Shown in pieces: positions 1-8,055 of a stretch of 42,953 nt of DNA. Numbering within the stretch: position 1 is the stretch's first letter; every line of letters starts with the position of its first letter. Where the stretch lies: NCBI GenBank assembly GCA_937911505.1, contig CALEMF010000123.1, positions 1 to 42,953 on the forward strand, written 5' to 3'. Source of the DNA: an uncultured Cytophagales bacterium (GTDB lineage: Bacteria; Bacteroidota; Bacteroidia; Cytophagales; Thermonemataceae). The translations under genes were made by a program, and so were the position numbers. Below the pieces are notes generated by a model. That model was not told the origin of the DNA. It ran no database searches and worked only from the letters and a program-made list of their open reading frames with translations.

Positions 1-21
1 ATGTTCATTTTGTCTTGACAC

Positions 22-62
22 AACCGAGCTTGCGAGCTCAGCGCAGCTAAAACGAACCAAAA
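22..62 (+). repeat. Dispersed intergenic repeat, copy A
   Basis: The segment contains AACCGAGC, then GCGAGCTCAGCGCAGCTAAA, then ACGAACCAAA. The reverse complement of 18691-18734 carries the same blocks in the same order with only a few mismatches (GAGCTCGGCGTAGCCAAAAA, ACGAACCAAA). It is a dispersed non-coding repeat of unknown function. Confidence 0.7.
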
Positions 63-176
63 AGTCAAGCCCTCTCATGCTGCTTGCGCACTGGCTTACG
101 CACCCTCGCGAGAGGCCAACCCTACGCGCTATTTCTTGGATTTCAGATTTGCTAATTAGCATTTGTATCTGGCGAT

Positions 177-318
177 TGTATTCTGGTTTTTGAGATAATC
201 GTAGCTCGGTCGCAACTCGGTTGCGATCGCTTCTTCATTATAGCATTTTCAATGCGGGAAATGTAATATATCACGAAATTTGTATTGCAAATGCTTTAGA
301 AAATGCGACCAGAATACA
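177..318. repeat. Palindromic MITE-like element
   Basis: The element is bounded by a perfect 11-bp inverted repeat, TGTATTCTGGT (177-187) and ACCAGAATACA (308-318). A nested inverted repeat GCATTTTC (243-250) / GAAAATGC (299-306) and a small hairpin TCGCAAC-tcg-GTTGCGA lie inside. At about 142 bp with no coding capacity it resembles a miniature inverted-repeat element. No target-site duplication was established, so mobility is inference. Confidence 0.5.
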
Positions 319-466
319 GTTGTACACAAGCGGTTTAATTTCTACTACCGTAAGTCTGAAGACTTATATTATGGTTACCCACAAGTCCCCGCTACGCTCA
401 GACTTGCGGTAGGTGCGGGTAAAAAGCCTAACGCGAGTGGTAAGGCTTGTAGCAAGTAGCATTGGG

Positions 467-497
467 GTTAGTTGCGCTGAGTTCCTTCGTCGATTGG
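467..497 (-). repeat. Dispersed intergenic repeat, degenerate copy
   Basis: The stretch contains TTAGTTGCGCTGAGTTCC, which matches the repeat core TTAGCTGCGCTGAGCTCC of the array near 18622 with two substitutions. The similarity then continues through a GTCG..TTGG-like tail. It is oriented opposite to the copy at 22-62. Confidence 0.45.
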
Positions 498-539
498 ATC
501 AAATTAGTCTACAGTCTTGCTTCTTGTGTCTTACCTCTT

Positions 540-655
540 ATCATCTACTCACTACTCATTCACACAATCACGCATTCATTCAATCACTCTTACCACTATC
601 TACCAACCACTCACTCATTCAATCCTCCAATCCCTCAGTCCTTCAATCTCTCGCC
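540..655. repeat. T/C/A-rich low-complexity tract
   Basis: Short words such as TCACTCATTCA, CAATC and TCCTTCAATC recur irregularly. This is typical of simple-sequence expansion by slippage. The tract includes the stop codon of the leftward DJ-1-like gene (635-637), so the last codons of that gene may vary between strains. There is no regular repeat-spacer spacing. Confidence 0.5.
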
Positions 656-1519
656 CTGCTCAAGACTATCAATCAGAGGTTGTACGCCTGCATCATACAT
701 GGTTTGCATCATCCATCTTACGTCGGTATCGGTTTTTTCGAGGCTTCCTCCTTTGATGGGTGGCTGAGGATCGTACTCCATATCGAGCATAACGGCTTGT
801 GCGTATTTCTCTCCCCAAATGTCTTTCATCATCGCTAGTGACATGTCCATCCCTGCTGTAACGCCTGCGGACGTCCAGTATTTGCCGTCTTGGGTGAAGC
901 GCTCTTTGGTAAAGGTGGCGCCGTATTTCTTAAGCATTTCGGCGGCATTGTACCAATTGGTGGTGGCTTTTTTATCTTCCAACAAGCCTGTGGCACCCAG
1001 AATCCAAACGCCTGTACAAACGGCACTGGTGTATACGGTGTTTTTATCGATCTTACGAATCCAATCGTGGAGTGCTTGGTCGTAGGCAGCCTCGATGGTT
1101 CCTTTAAAACCACCAGGAATCACCAGAATATCCAGTTGGTCGATGTCTGCGAGGGCAGTATCAGGCACGATGGTAACACCCATTACCGTTGTGATAGGCT
1201 TCTTTTCAGGGGCGATGAGCATCGTTTTAACGCCCATGGCCTGCCCTAGTACATAGCGAGGCCCCATCATGTCTAATTCATTGACGCCGTCGTACACCAA
1301 TATGCCAATGGTACGGATGTCGTACTTGGGTTTTCCTAAGATTTCTTCCATCGTACTGACGTGGTTCTCAGGAGTAAATTCCTTGGCTTTTGCTTCAAAA
1401 GTGGCAGAATCTTCAGCAGAGGCCTCTTTTTTTGCTTTGTCGGTAGTAGCGGTGGTAGCCTTTTCTTTACAGGCTACCCAGCATAAAACGATACAACTGA
1501 TATATAATAACTTTCTCAT
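635..1519 (-). CDS. DJ-1/PfpI family lipoprotein
   Basis: A 294-residue protein with a lipoprotein signal: a basic start, a hydrophobic stretch and a lipobox-like WVAC with Cys17. A charged linker leads to a DJ-1/PfpI (class I glutamine amidotransferase-like) domain at about 68-250. The nucleophile elbow is SAVCTGVW with Cys168, and the acidic partner lies in NELD (Glu81). The closest known relatives by motif are isonitrile hydratase/GlxA-type domains. In that subgroup the motif after the nucleophile helix is usually TTHW; here it reads TTNW (Asn188), so catalysis may differ. The gene starts 23 bp after the TonB receptor stop on the same strand, so the two are probably co-transcribed and the product probably acts in the envelope. 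Substrate unknown. Confidence 0.85.
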   Translation of the reverse strand: MRKLLYISCIVLCWVACKEKATTATTDKAKKEASAEDSATFEAKAKEFTPENHVSTMEEILGKPKYDIRTIGILVYDGVNELDMMGPRYVLGQAMGVKTMLIAPEKKPITTVMGVTIVPDTALADIDQLDILVIPGGFKGTIEAAYDQALHDWIRKIDKNTVYTSAVCTGVWILGATGLLEDKKATTNWYNAAEMLKKYGATFTKERFTQDGKYWTSAGVTAGMDMSLAMMKDIWGEKYAQAVMLDMEYDPQPPIKGGSLEKTDTDVRWMMQTMYDAGVQPLIDSLEQGERLKD

Positions 1520-1542
1520 TTTTATCTGTTTTTTGGGTGAAA

Positions 1543-3918
1543 TTAAAAGCGGGCACCTACAGAGATACCATAAGTAGCGGGTGCCGCGGTACGCACACTT
1601 CTACCTGAACTGGTATCTGGATTTCCGTAAGCTAAGTAGGTTTCATCGGTAAGGTTTTGTCCCCATAATACGAGGTTGTACTGCCCGTAGTTGAACGCAA
1701 GGCGAGCATTCAATGACGTATAAGCAAGTTGCTGTAAGGTATTTTGCACATCGGTTAAGAACATCCCTACGTGACGCGCCTCTCCTCTTGCAACTACATT
1801 AAACTTATCTGATAAGTCAAGCTGGTACTGTAGGCCTAGTAAAAAAGTAGCGGAGGGCGCATTGGCAAGGCGATTACCACTGATCTCTGTCATAATGATT
1901 TCTCCTGTATTCAAATCTGCTCTTTCTAGTTGAAAACCTTCGTAGGTGGTTTCGTTGAGCCCTACTACTAGGTCGATGAGGAGGTTATTTTCTGGAATAA
2001 AGGTGCTTTGCAGCTCTACTCCCCAAGATTGCGCGTTGCCTACGTTTTCTCGTGCAAAGGTATTAGGCCCTACTAGATTAAAGAATTGTAAATCTTGCCA
2101 TTCGATGAGGAACAAGGCGGCAGCTACACGTACACGGCTGTCTTTTGTATTGATTTTGTAGCCTATCTCGTAGTTGTCTGAGTATTCTGGATCAAAAGTT
2201 TGGTCTATACCTGCGGGCAAACGTTGTGCATTGATACCCCCTGCTCTGAAACCACGCGTGTAGCTAAGATAAGCGTTTGAATAGTCGCTGAAAGCGTAGG
2301 CAAGCACCGCTTTAGGAGACAGTGCTTCGTAGCTGCCTTCTAGGGTAGTGTCTGGCTGATTTTCTACCAATGTTCCCTCAACAAAAAGTAAATCCCCAAA
2401 TCCATTGAAGGTACTTTCACGGCGCTCGTAGTCGTAGCGTAGTCCTGCCGTAAGCGTAAGCTTTTCTGTGACATTGTAGCTCGCTTCTCCAAAGGCAGCG
2501 ATGCCCACGTTGTCACCCTTGTTTCTAGAGATAACGTAGCTATTTGGTGCAGACTCAAGTGCAAAATTGGTAGAGGGTTCGTACCCTATTTGTGTGAAGC
2601 CATACAAACCAGCCGTATAGCGCAAGCGGGCATCTTCTCTCCCATTGATCCTCAACTCCTGACTCCAAACCTCTTGTGGGGGTAAGAGCTCACCGACTTC
2701 ATCGCTTCTAAAAGAGTTGAAGATACCAGGAAAGTCTACGTCCTCGTAGGCCAAGCGAATACTCTGAAAAGCCGATATGGAAGTAAGGGTGAAGTTTTGT
2801 GCAAAGTACTTGAGGTCAAGGGCTGTATTGATAATATTGCGCTCGTGGCTTCCTATGCGGCTCAGAAAAATTTTATCTGGATTTTCGAAGGCGATCGTCT
2901 CGTTGGGTTGCGATACAAAGAAGCCAGTAGCATCCGACCAGTCCCGTTGTGCTTTGACGTTAAGGGTGGCAGCAAAGCGATTACTGGGCAACCACTTTAG
3001 GAATAAGTTACCGTAAAGGTTTTGCTCGTCGCCTACTATTTCACCTACTATGGAACCATCAGCAGCGCCTGTACCAGTGGTGTCATTCTCCCAGTAGCCT
3101 TCTCGGGTTTGGTAGAGTCCATTGATCCCAAAGAATAGCTTATCCTTTACCAAGGGGGTTTTAAAGCCTAGGCTATGCCGCTGTAGGGCTAGGTTGCCTG
3201 CGCCTACCTCTACAAAGCCGCTGGTTTCGTTGGTGGGCTGCTTGGTAATAATATTTACTACCCCTCCCATCGCATTTCTACCAAAAAGGGTTCCTTGGGG
3301 GCCTCTTAGCACTTCTATACGCGCTACATCGGTAAGGGCAAAGCCATTGGCTAAAATATCTAAATTATTGACGCCGTCTATGTAGGTAGCTACGGCTGGA
3401 TTTTCACTAAAAACTTGTACCCCTCTGATCGATTGAATCTGTTGGAAGCCCACGCCCAGACCTTGGTACAGGTAATTAGGCACTAGCGCCGTTAGCCCCG
3501 CCAAGTCCCAGGTGCGTGTAGCTTCGATTTTTTCAGCCGAGAGTGAAGATACTGCAATAGGTACTTGGGTAGCCTCTTCTTCTTTCTTAGTAGCTGTTAC
3601 CACTACCTCATCCAAGGCTTCGGTGGCAGCTTCTAAAGTAAAGTTAAGCGTAATGGACTGCTTATTTATTTGAACAGTCTGCACTTGGGTAGCAAATCCG
3701 TCTGCTTGCACCACTATTTGATACGTACCGCTCGAAAGTGTAAAGGTATATTTTCCTTCTTGATCGCTCAGGGTTTGTGTATTGGTATTGAGGAGGGATA
3801 CGGAGGCAAAAGGAATTGCCTTGCCCTCTGCAGAGGTAACTTCTCCGGTAAGGGTTTGTGCTTGCACAAAGTACATCGCACTGCTTAGCCATAGCATAAG
3901 CACATATAGGTATTTCAT
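1543..3918 (-). CDS. TonB-dependent outer-membrane receptor
   Basis: About 791 residues from the ATG at 3916-3918, chosen because it begins a clear signal peptide (MKYLYVLMLWLSSAMYFVQA). An in-frame ATG at 4020 would add 34 residues unlike any leader. Order of domains: signal peptide, carboxypeptidase-regulatory-like beta domain (about 22-100), plug with the TonB-box-like DEVVVTATKK, SIRGVQV and VLRGPQGTLFGRNAMGG, then a 22-strand-type barrel ending in GISVGARF. It imports a bulky nutrient or metal chelate using ExbBD-TonB energy. Plug and barrel resemble siderophore-type receptors more than SusC, and no SusD lies nearby. The small Cys-containing gene upstream supports a metal-related cargo, but that is inference. 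Confidence 0.93.
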   Translation of the reverse strand: MKYLYVLMLWLSSAMYFVQAQTLTGEVTSAEGKAIPFASVSLLNTNTQTLSDQEGKYTFTLSSGTYQIVVQADGFATQVQTVQINKQSITLNFTLEAATEALDEVVVTATKKEEEATQVPIAVSSLSAEKIEATRTWDLAGLTALVPNYLYQGLGVGFQQIQSIRGVQVFSENPAVATYIDGVNNLDILANGFALTDVARIEVLRGPQGTLFGRNAMGGVVNIITKQPTNETSGFVEVGAGNLALQRHSLGFKTPLVKDKLFFGINGLYQTREGYWENDTTGTGAADGSIVGEIVGDEQNLYGNLFLKWLPSNRFAATLNVKAQRDWSDATGFFVSQPNETIAFENPDKIFLSRIGSHERNIINTALDLKYFAQNFTLTSISAFQSIRLAYEDVDFPGIFNSFRSDEVGELLPPQEVWSQELRINGREDARLRYTAGLYGFTQIGYEPSTNFALESAPNSYVISRNKGDNVGIAAFGEASYNVTEKLTLTAGLRYDYERRESTFNGFGDLLFVEGTLVENQPDTTLEGSYEALSPKAVLAYAFSDYSNAYLSYTRGFRAGGINAQRLPAGIDQTFDPEYSDNYEIGYKINTKDSRVRVAAALFLIEWQDLQFFNLVGPNTFARENVGNAQSWGVELQSTFIPENNLLIDLVVGLNETTYEGFQLERADLNTGEIIMTEISGNRLANAPSATFLLGLQYQLDLSDKFNVVARGEARHVGMFLTDVQNTLQQLAYTSLNARLAFNYGQYNLVLWGQNLTDETYLAYGNPDTSSGRSVRTAAPATYGISVGARF

Positions 3919-4036
3919 GATAATGAATGCGTTTAATAGAATGTATGAGTAATGAGGCGTAGGCACAATAAGGCCTATGCTTTCTAGATGACCACTGGGT
4001 TGTATTATTGCCCTGGCCATTCAATACAAAAAAGCA

Positions 4037-4408
4037 TTACATTTCGGGTGGGTGAAAGCAGTCTTTGATGAACTGAGTGGTTTTTCTCAGATAGGTAAAA
4101 GGAAGTAGTTTTATTTTCTTTATTAGTGGTTTCAATAGAGCTTTTGATGCACTAAGGTAGAAAAGTAGTATTTCAGCCTTTTCATTGTTTTGGGAGGAAA
4201 TAGGGCGGTCGCTGGGCTCCTCCGTTTTCTTAAGTTCTTTTGTTACATAGCACTTTCCATTACATCGTACCTCTGGTGTTTCTTTGTTAATACACAGCAC
4301 TTCCATAATGTAGGCTTGATTTAACTTGAAATTAAGCAAAACCTGTAGCTTACATCCCAACGGAAGTAGAAACGAAAAGAGTAGAAATATGGTAATGGTT
4401 GACTTCAA
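4037..4408 (-). CDS. Small receptor-linked Cys-containing protein
   Basis: 123 residues starting with a hydrophobic leader (MKSTITIFLLFSFLLPLGC) that may be a signal or membrane anchor. The core reads NFKLNQAYIMEVLCINKETP and then RCNGKCYVTKELKK. From memory, similar proteins with a C-IN-K-P ... C-x-G-x-C pattern occur in Bacteroidota just upstream of TonB receptors, and their function is not established. Cys91-type spacing (one Cys in VLCINK, two in RCNGKC) could bind a metal. It is first in the apparent operon with the TonB receptor (118-bp gap) and the DJ-1 lipoprotein. I am fairly sure it is a real gene and unsure of its role. Confidence 0.7.
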   Translation of the reverse strand: MKSTITIFLLFSFLLPLGCKLQVLLNFKLNQAYIMEVLCINKETPEVRCNGKCYVTKELKKTEEPSDRPISSQNNEKAEILLFYLSASKALLKPLIKKIKLLPFTYLRKTTQFIKDCFHPPEM

Positions 4409-4481
4409 ACCTTTGGATTTGCTGGCACAAAGGTAAGTAAATTTTTCAATTGACGGGCGTTTTTGCCTACTATGTTACAAG

Positions 4482-4824
4482 TTAGTATTTTTCTACATTG
4501 AGGCCTTCTTGCGCCATTAGTTCGATACCATAATCACGAATGGTATTGATGATGGGTATGGTCGTCTTTCCTTTTTCGGTGATGCTATACTCTGTTTTGG
4601 GAGGTACTACTGCGTATACTTTTCTACTGATAAAGCCGTCTGCTTCTAGCTCTCTTAGCTGAGAGGTAAGCATTTTATCTGAAATATGGGCGATAACTTC
4701 TTTAGTTCCCCATAGCGGTAGACACGGTCTTTCAGCCGCCAGAGGATAGGCATCTTCCAAGTTCCTCCATCGCAAACTCTACTGGATTGTAATAGCGCTT
4801 CCCATTAAATAAAAAACTAGGCAT
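4482..4824 (-). pseudogene. HxlR-family regulator, two frameshifts
   Basis: From the ATG at 4822-4824 the frame encodes MPSFLFNGKRYYNPVEFAME, the usual HxlR N-terminus. Near 4757 it must shift frame to continue as KMPILWRLKDRVYRYGELK, and near 4699 it must shift again to continue as VIAHISDKMLTSQLRELEAD through to the end at 4482. All three pieces align in order with the winged-helix HxlR domain. The first junction lacks the expected GKW of the GGKWK motif, consistent with loss of about 10 bases; the second is consistent with loss of one base. The 97-residue open frame that starts at TTG 4775 has a nonsense N-terminus and cannot form the DNA-binding domain. The gene diverges from the DJ-1-like gene it probably controlled. 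Assembly indels are the alternative explanation. Confidence 0.85.
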
Positions 4825-4846
4825 TAGATAATCTTTTGATTGTCAG

Positions 4847-4870
4847 CTTACTTACTAAAAAGTAAGTAAG
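4847..4870. promoter_or_regulatory. Perfect palindrome, probable HxlR operator
   Basis: CTTACTTACT (4847-4856), AAAA spacer, AGTAAGTAAG (4861-4870): a perfect 10-bp inverted repeat between the divergent HxlR and DJ-1-like genes. A weaker second site (ACTTttcAGTAAGT, about 4873-4887) follows. ACTTAC...GTAAGT symmetric sites in divergent gaps fit HxlR dimer binding. Assignment to this regulator is inferred from position and symmetry. Confidence 0.65.
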
Positions 4871-4970
4871 GTACTTTTCAGTAAGTGTATTGCTTAAAGT
4901 TAGCAGAAGCGATAGTTTTAATCAACGTTTATTTGTTAAAAATCTCTTATACTTTTAAAAGATCTAAACC

Positions 4971-5735
4971 ATGGTGAAAGAAAAACAGCAGTACGTTTAC
5001 AAACACGGCGACCCTAAAAAGGGAAAAATCTTGATGGTGGCGAGTAGCCCTACCACTTCTAAGCAAACTGGCTGGCCTATAGGCTTCTAGGTAGCTGAGC
5101 TTACACACCCGCTACAGGTATTTCAAGAAGCGGGCTATGATGTAACGCTTGCCTCTACAGAAGGCGGAAAGATAGAGATGGATGGCTATTCGAATCCCAC
5201 TGATGCCAGTGGTTATGCCGCGCACGACGTTATTTCACTAGGTTATATGCAGCGGGACTGGTTCAATGAAATGCTTGCCAGCACCCTACCCCTTACCGAA
5301 GTAAGGCAAGAAGACTACGATGCCATCTTTTTAGTGGGAGGCCAAGGACCAATGTATACCTTTAGAGGAAATACGGCTTTAGAAAAGCTATTCGTAAGCT
5401 TTTATGAAGCAGGAAAACCTAGTGCAGCGGTTTGTCATTCTACTACGCTGTTATTAGAAGCTAAAAAATCGGATGGAGCACTGCTTGTTGCAGGAAAAAC
5501 TTGGACGGGTTTTGCCAACACAGAAGAGGACTATTCTAATCAGGCGGCTGGGCAAACCATTCAACCCTATCGGATTGAGGATGAAGCCAAAAAGATAGCC
5601 AATACGAACTTTAAAGTGGCGGAGGTGCTTTCTTCTTATGCCATTACTGATGGGAATCTCATCACAGGACAGCAACAAAACTCTGGAGCAGCCGCCGCAG
5701 AGATGGTAGTAGCCTTCCTCCAACAACAAAACTAA
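4971..5735 (+). pseudogene. DJ-1/PfpI amidotransferase-like gene, internal TAG
   Basis: The frame opens at ATG 4971 (MVKEKQQYVYKHGDPKKGKI), and GWPIGF is followed by a TAG at 5088-5090. It then continues in the same frame as VAELTHPLQVFQEAGYDVTL to the TAA at 5733-5735. Relatives in the Hsp31/YajL-type DJ-1 group have Trp or a similar residue at this place (GFWxxELxHP), so a TGG to TAG change is the simplest explanation. The downstream part keeps the nucleophile elbow AAVCHSTT and the acidic motif. Translation from ATG 5178 would give 185 residues lacking the first strands of the Rossmann-like fold and is unlikely to fold. It may have been a glyoxalase/chaperone-like stress protein under the HxlR repressor. 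Confidence 0.85.
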
Positions 5736-5748
5736 GCCCCCTTTTACT

Positions 5749-6360
5749 ATGAAAATCGCCATTATAGGTACGGGTAATGTGGGGGGTACATTGGCTACCA
5801 GATGGGCAGAAGCAGCACATCAAATTTACTTGGGAGTACAAGACCTCAAAGATGAACAAGCACAAAGGCTACTCGATAATCCACATACCAGCCTTCACTT
5901 GACGGCTGAAGCAGTAGCCCAAGCAGCGGTAATCCTAGTCGCTACACCTCCACAAATTGCGCCTCAACTGGTAGAAGACTTCGGAGAAATAGACGGAAAG
6001 ATCATTATTGATGCTACCAATGCTATTCAGGCAAAGCCAGCTCCTTACCCTACGGCTTTTCACGCCTTCGAAGCGCTCACTAAGGCAGAGGTGGTAAAAT
6101 GTTTTAATACGACAGGCTTTGAGAACATGCGTGATCCGCAGTACGGCGACCTAGCAATAGATATGTTTATGGCAGGGGATAGTAAGAGAGCAAAGGAGGT
6201 TGCAACCCAACTGGCGCAGGACATAGGTTTTGCAAACTGCTACGATTTCGGCACTAGCGAGCAAGTAGTATTACTTGAGCAGTTGGCGCTTTCTTGGATT
6301 AACTTGGCGCTGGTACAAGGACAGGGCCGTGGTATTGCTTTTAAAGTATTACGGCGCTAA
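5749..6360 (+). CDS. NADPH-dependent F420-reductase-like oxidoreductase
   Basis: 203 residues. The N-terminus MKIAIIGTGNVGGTLATRWA is a textbook dinucleotide-binding fold (GxGxxG), followed by VILVATPP and IIIDATNA as in the NADP-oxidoreductase, F420-dependent (YrpG/NpdG-like) family. A C-terminal helical segment is present but shorter than in ketol-acid reductoisomerase relatives. Bacteroidota are not known for F420, so the physiological partner is probably another carbonyl or quinone-type substrate; that is inference. It starts 13 bp after the broken DJ-1-like gene, so it likely belonged to the HxlR-controlled unit and is the only intact member of that locus. Confidence 0.85.
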   Translation: MKIAIIGTGNVGGTLATRWAEAAHQIYLGVQDLKDEQAQRLLDNPHTSLHLTAEAVAQAAVILVATPPQIAPQLVEDFGEIDGKIIIDATNAIQAKPAPYPTAFHAFEALTKAEVVKCFNTTGFENMRDPQYGDLAIDMFMAGDSKRAKEVATQLAQDIGFANCYDFGTSEQVVLLEQLALSWINLALVQGQGRGIAFKVLRR

Positions 6361-6385
6361 TAATATTATTGAAGGCTTTGTTAAG

Positions 6386-6412
6386 ATAGGATTCGTACAC
6401 AACGAATCCTAT
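6386..6412. terminator. Hairpin between convergent genes
   Basis: ATAGGATTCGT (6386-6396), loop ACACA, ACGAATCCTAT (6402-6412): a perfect 11-bp stem followed on the + strand by TTCTTATA. It sits between the convergent F420-reductase-like and ABC ATPase genes and probably ends transcription of the former, possibly of both. Confidence 0.75.
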
Positions 6413-6426
6413 TTCTTATAGCTATA

Positions 6427-7242
6427 CTACTCCTCTACCCGCACCCGCGATTCCAAATCAATCAAGATATCTTCTACTTCGTGGACCAATTGAATAAAGG
6501 TAGGATCTCTTTTTACTTCTCTTTGTCGCTTTAAGGGTAAATCGACGGAGATATGCTTGGCAATTTTACCAGGGCGAGATTGCATGATAAAAATATCGTC
6601 ACCAAGGTAAACGGCCTCGTCGATGTCGTGGGTCACAAAGATAATGGTAGAGTGAAACTTTCGCCAAATATCAGCCAGCATATCTTGCATCTTGAGGCGT
6701 GTATACACATCTAGCGCACCGAAAGGCTCATCCATCAACAGAATTTCTGGATTGGCAGCGAGGCTTCTGGCAATGGCTACCCGCTGGAGTTGCCCGCCCG
6801 AAAGCGTAGGGTACTGGGCATACTTTTTTTCGTGCCCTTTTAGCCCTACCAACTCTATAAGTTCCATGGCTTCTGCTTGTCGTTCTTTTTTAGGCTTTCC
6901 CTTAAAGGAAAGTCCCAAGGCTACGTTGTCGAGGACGCTCATCCAAGGTAGGGAGGAGTATTTTTGAAAAACCATGCCGATGCGTTTCTCAGGAGAAATG
7001 GGTTCACCGTGTATCAACACCTCTCCTTCTGAGGGGGGTTGTAAGCCAGAAATATACCGCAACACGGTAGACTTTCCACAACCTGAGGCGCCCAAGATTA
7101 CTACAAATTGCCCTTGATTGGGCTTATTTTCGATCAATAGATTGAACTTATCTAGGATGTAGGTTTTACCACCATCGTAGGTTTGTCTTATATTTTTCAA
7201 CTCGATGATGTTCTCGAGGGCAGAGTCTGCAAACTTAATCAT
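6427..7242 (-). CDS. ABC transporter ATPase, SsuB/TauB family
   Basis: 271 residues with every ABC motif: Walker A GASGCGKST (51-59), Q-loop QKYSSLPWM, signature LSGGQLQRVAIARSL, Walker B ILLMDEP with the following FGALD, and switch histidine in VTHDIDEA. Sequence style is that of the nitrate/sulfonate/taurine/bicarbonate group. It powers import through the permease encoded just upstream; the two genes overlap by 4 bp (ATGA). The C-terminus lacks the regulatory substrate-binding-like extension seen in NrtC. The substrate cannot be read from the ATPase. Confidence 0.93.
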   Translation of the reverse strand: MIKFADSALENIIELKNIRQTYDGGKTYILDKFNLLIENKPNQGQFVVILGASGCGKSTVLRYISGLQPPSEGEVLIHGEPISPEKRIGMVFQKYSSLPWMSVLDNVALGLSFKGKPKKERQAEAMELIELVGLKGHEKKYAQYPTLSGGQLQRVAIARSLAANPEILLMDEPFGALDVYTRLKMQDMLADIWRKFHSTIIFVTHDIDEAVYLGDDIFIMQSRPGKIAKHISVDLPLKRQREVKRDPTFIQLVHEVEDILIDLESRVRVEE

Positions 7243-8036
7243 TTGTTTTTTACATATTTATGAGGAAAGAGCGCCTTGTCGAGCCATACAAAGAGTTTAT
7301 CTTGCAAAAAGCCAATCAGGATGATGACGATAAGGATTCCGAATACTTTGTCTATTCTACTTTGGCGTGCCGCAGTATAGGCCATGGCTCCAATACCGCC
7401 CGTTTTGTTGATGAGCTCTGCTACAATAATGTACGTCCAAGAAATGGCTACGAGTACGCGTATGTCATCAGACACCTTAGACAGTACCGCAGGAATAAAC
7501 ACCGAGCGGATGGTTTGCCATTTATTCGCGCCCAGCGTAAAAACAGTTTGTAAATATACCTTTTCTACTTCGTCGATGCGTTGTACTACTACGGGCAAAA
7601 GATACACGATAATCCCAAAAGCTAAAAACTGTACCTTCATGTTGGTATCAATCCCAAACCAAGCGATAAAGAGCCCTGTAACCGCCGTAAGCGGTACATA
7701 GCGTAGCGCATCAATATTGCGATGGAACAGCCCTCTAAAGAGTGGAAAGAGCCCAATGATAAAACCTACGGGTAAGCAAACGGCGATGGCCTCAAGGTAG
7801 CCCATCAGGTTTAGCTTGATCGACTCCCAGGTGTTGAGTACCAATGCATCTTCAAAGTGTAGTTCTTTAAAGGCAGCGAGCACTTTCCAAGGAGCGGGAA
7901 AAAGCGCATTAGGCACCCACTCAAAATAGGCAACAAGCGACCAAACACTTAGTAGCAATATCACCCCTGAAATTTCTATGAGGGTAAATTTATTCTTTGG
8001 TAATGTACCGCGTAAGGCAAAGAGTCCTGAGGTCAT
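7239..8036 (-). CDS. ABC transporter permease, SsuC/TauC family
   Basis: About 265 residues starting at ATG 8036 (MTSGLFALRGTLPKNKF). The longer in-frame start at 8144 would lie inside the reading frame of the interrupted OmpA tail and encodes nothing membrane-like. Five or six membrane segments are visible (e.g. ISGVILLLSVWSLVAYFEW, FLAFGIIVYLLPVVVQ, VFGILIVIILIGFLQ). The ATPase-contact loop is seen as EVEKVYLQTVFTLGANKWQ followed by SVFIPAVLSKVSDDIRV. It is the inner-membrane channel of the importer and is co-transcribed between the binding protein and the ATPase. Confidence 0.9.
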   Translation of the reverse strand: MTSGLFALRGTLPKNKFTLIEISGVILLLSVWSLVAYFEWVPNALFPAPWKVLAAFKELHFEDALVLNTWESIKLNLMGYLEAIAVCLPVGFIIGLFPLFRGLFHRNIDALRYVPLTAVTGLFIAWFGIDTNMKVQFLAFGIIVYLLPVVVQRIDEVEKVYLQTVFTLGANKWQTIRSVFIPAVLSKVSDDIRVLVAISWTYIIVAELINKTGGIGAMAYTAARQSRIDKVFGILIVIILIGFLQDKLFVWLDKALFPHKYVKNK

Positions 8037-8055
8037 AACAATCCCTTTTGAAGTT

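Larger units (their letters stand above)
1..634. other. Gene-free repeat-rich stretch
   Basis: I see no convincing gene here. Open frames exist but their translations have no family character and cross palindromes and simple repeats. The stretch holds a copy of a dispersed repeat (22-62), a palindromic element (177-318), an imperfect inverted repeat around 345-410, a degenerate second copy of the dispersed repeat (467-497) and a T/C/A-rich low-complexity tract (about 540-655) that runs into the 3' end of the next gene. Confidence 0.7.

Noticed and set aside
540..655. Possible CRISPR-like repeats
   Set aside because: Words repeat irregularly with no constant spacer length; simple-sequence DNA instead.
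221..838. Several overlapping forward open frames (63-141 codons)
   Set aside because: They cross palindromic repeats and the T/C-rich tract and partly oppose the clear DJ-1 lipoprotein gene; no family-like sequence.
5187..5200. TTCGAATCCC resembling a tRNA T-arm
   Set aside because: No acceptor or anticodon stem around it and it lies inside the DJ-1-like reading frame.
4971..5735. TAG read as an amino acid (recoding)
   Set aside because: No hairpin or other recoding signal is seen, TAG ends rny normally, and other genes in the window have TAA/TGA lesions too.
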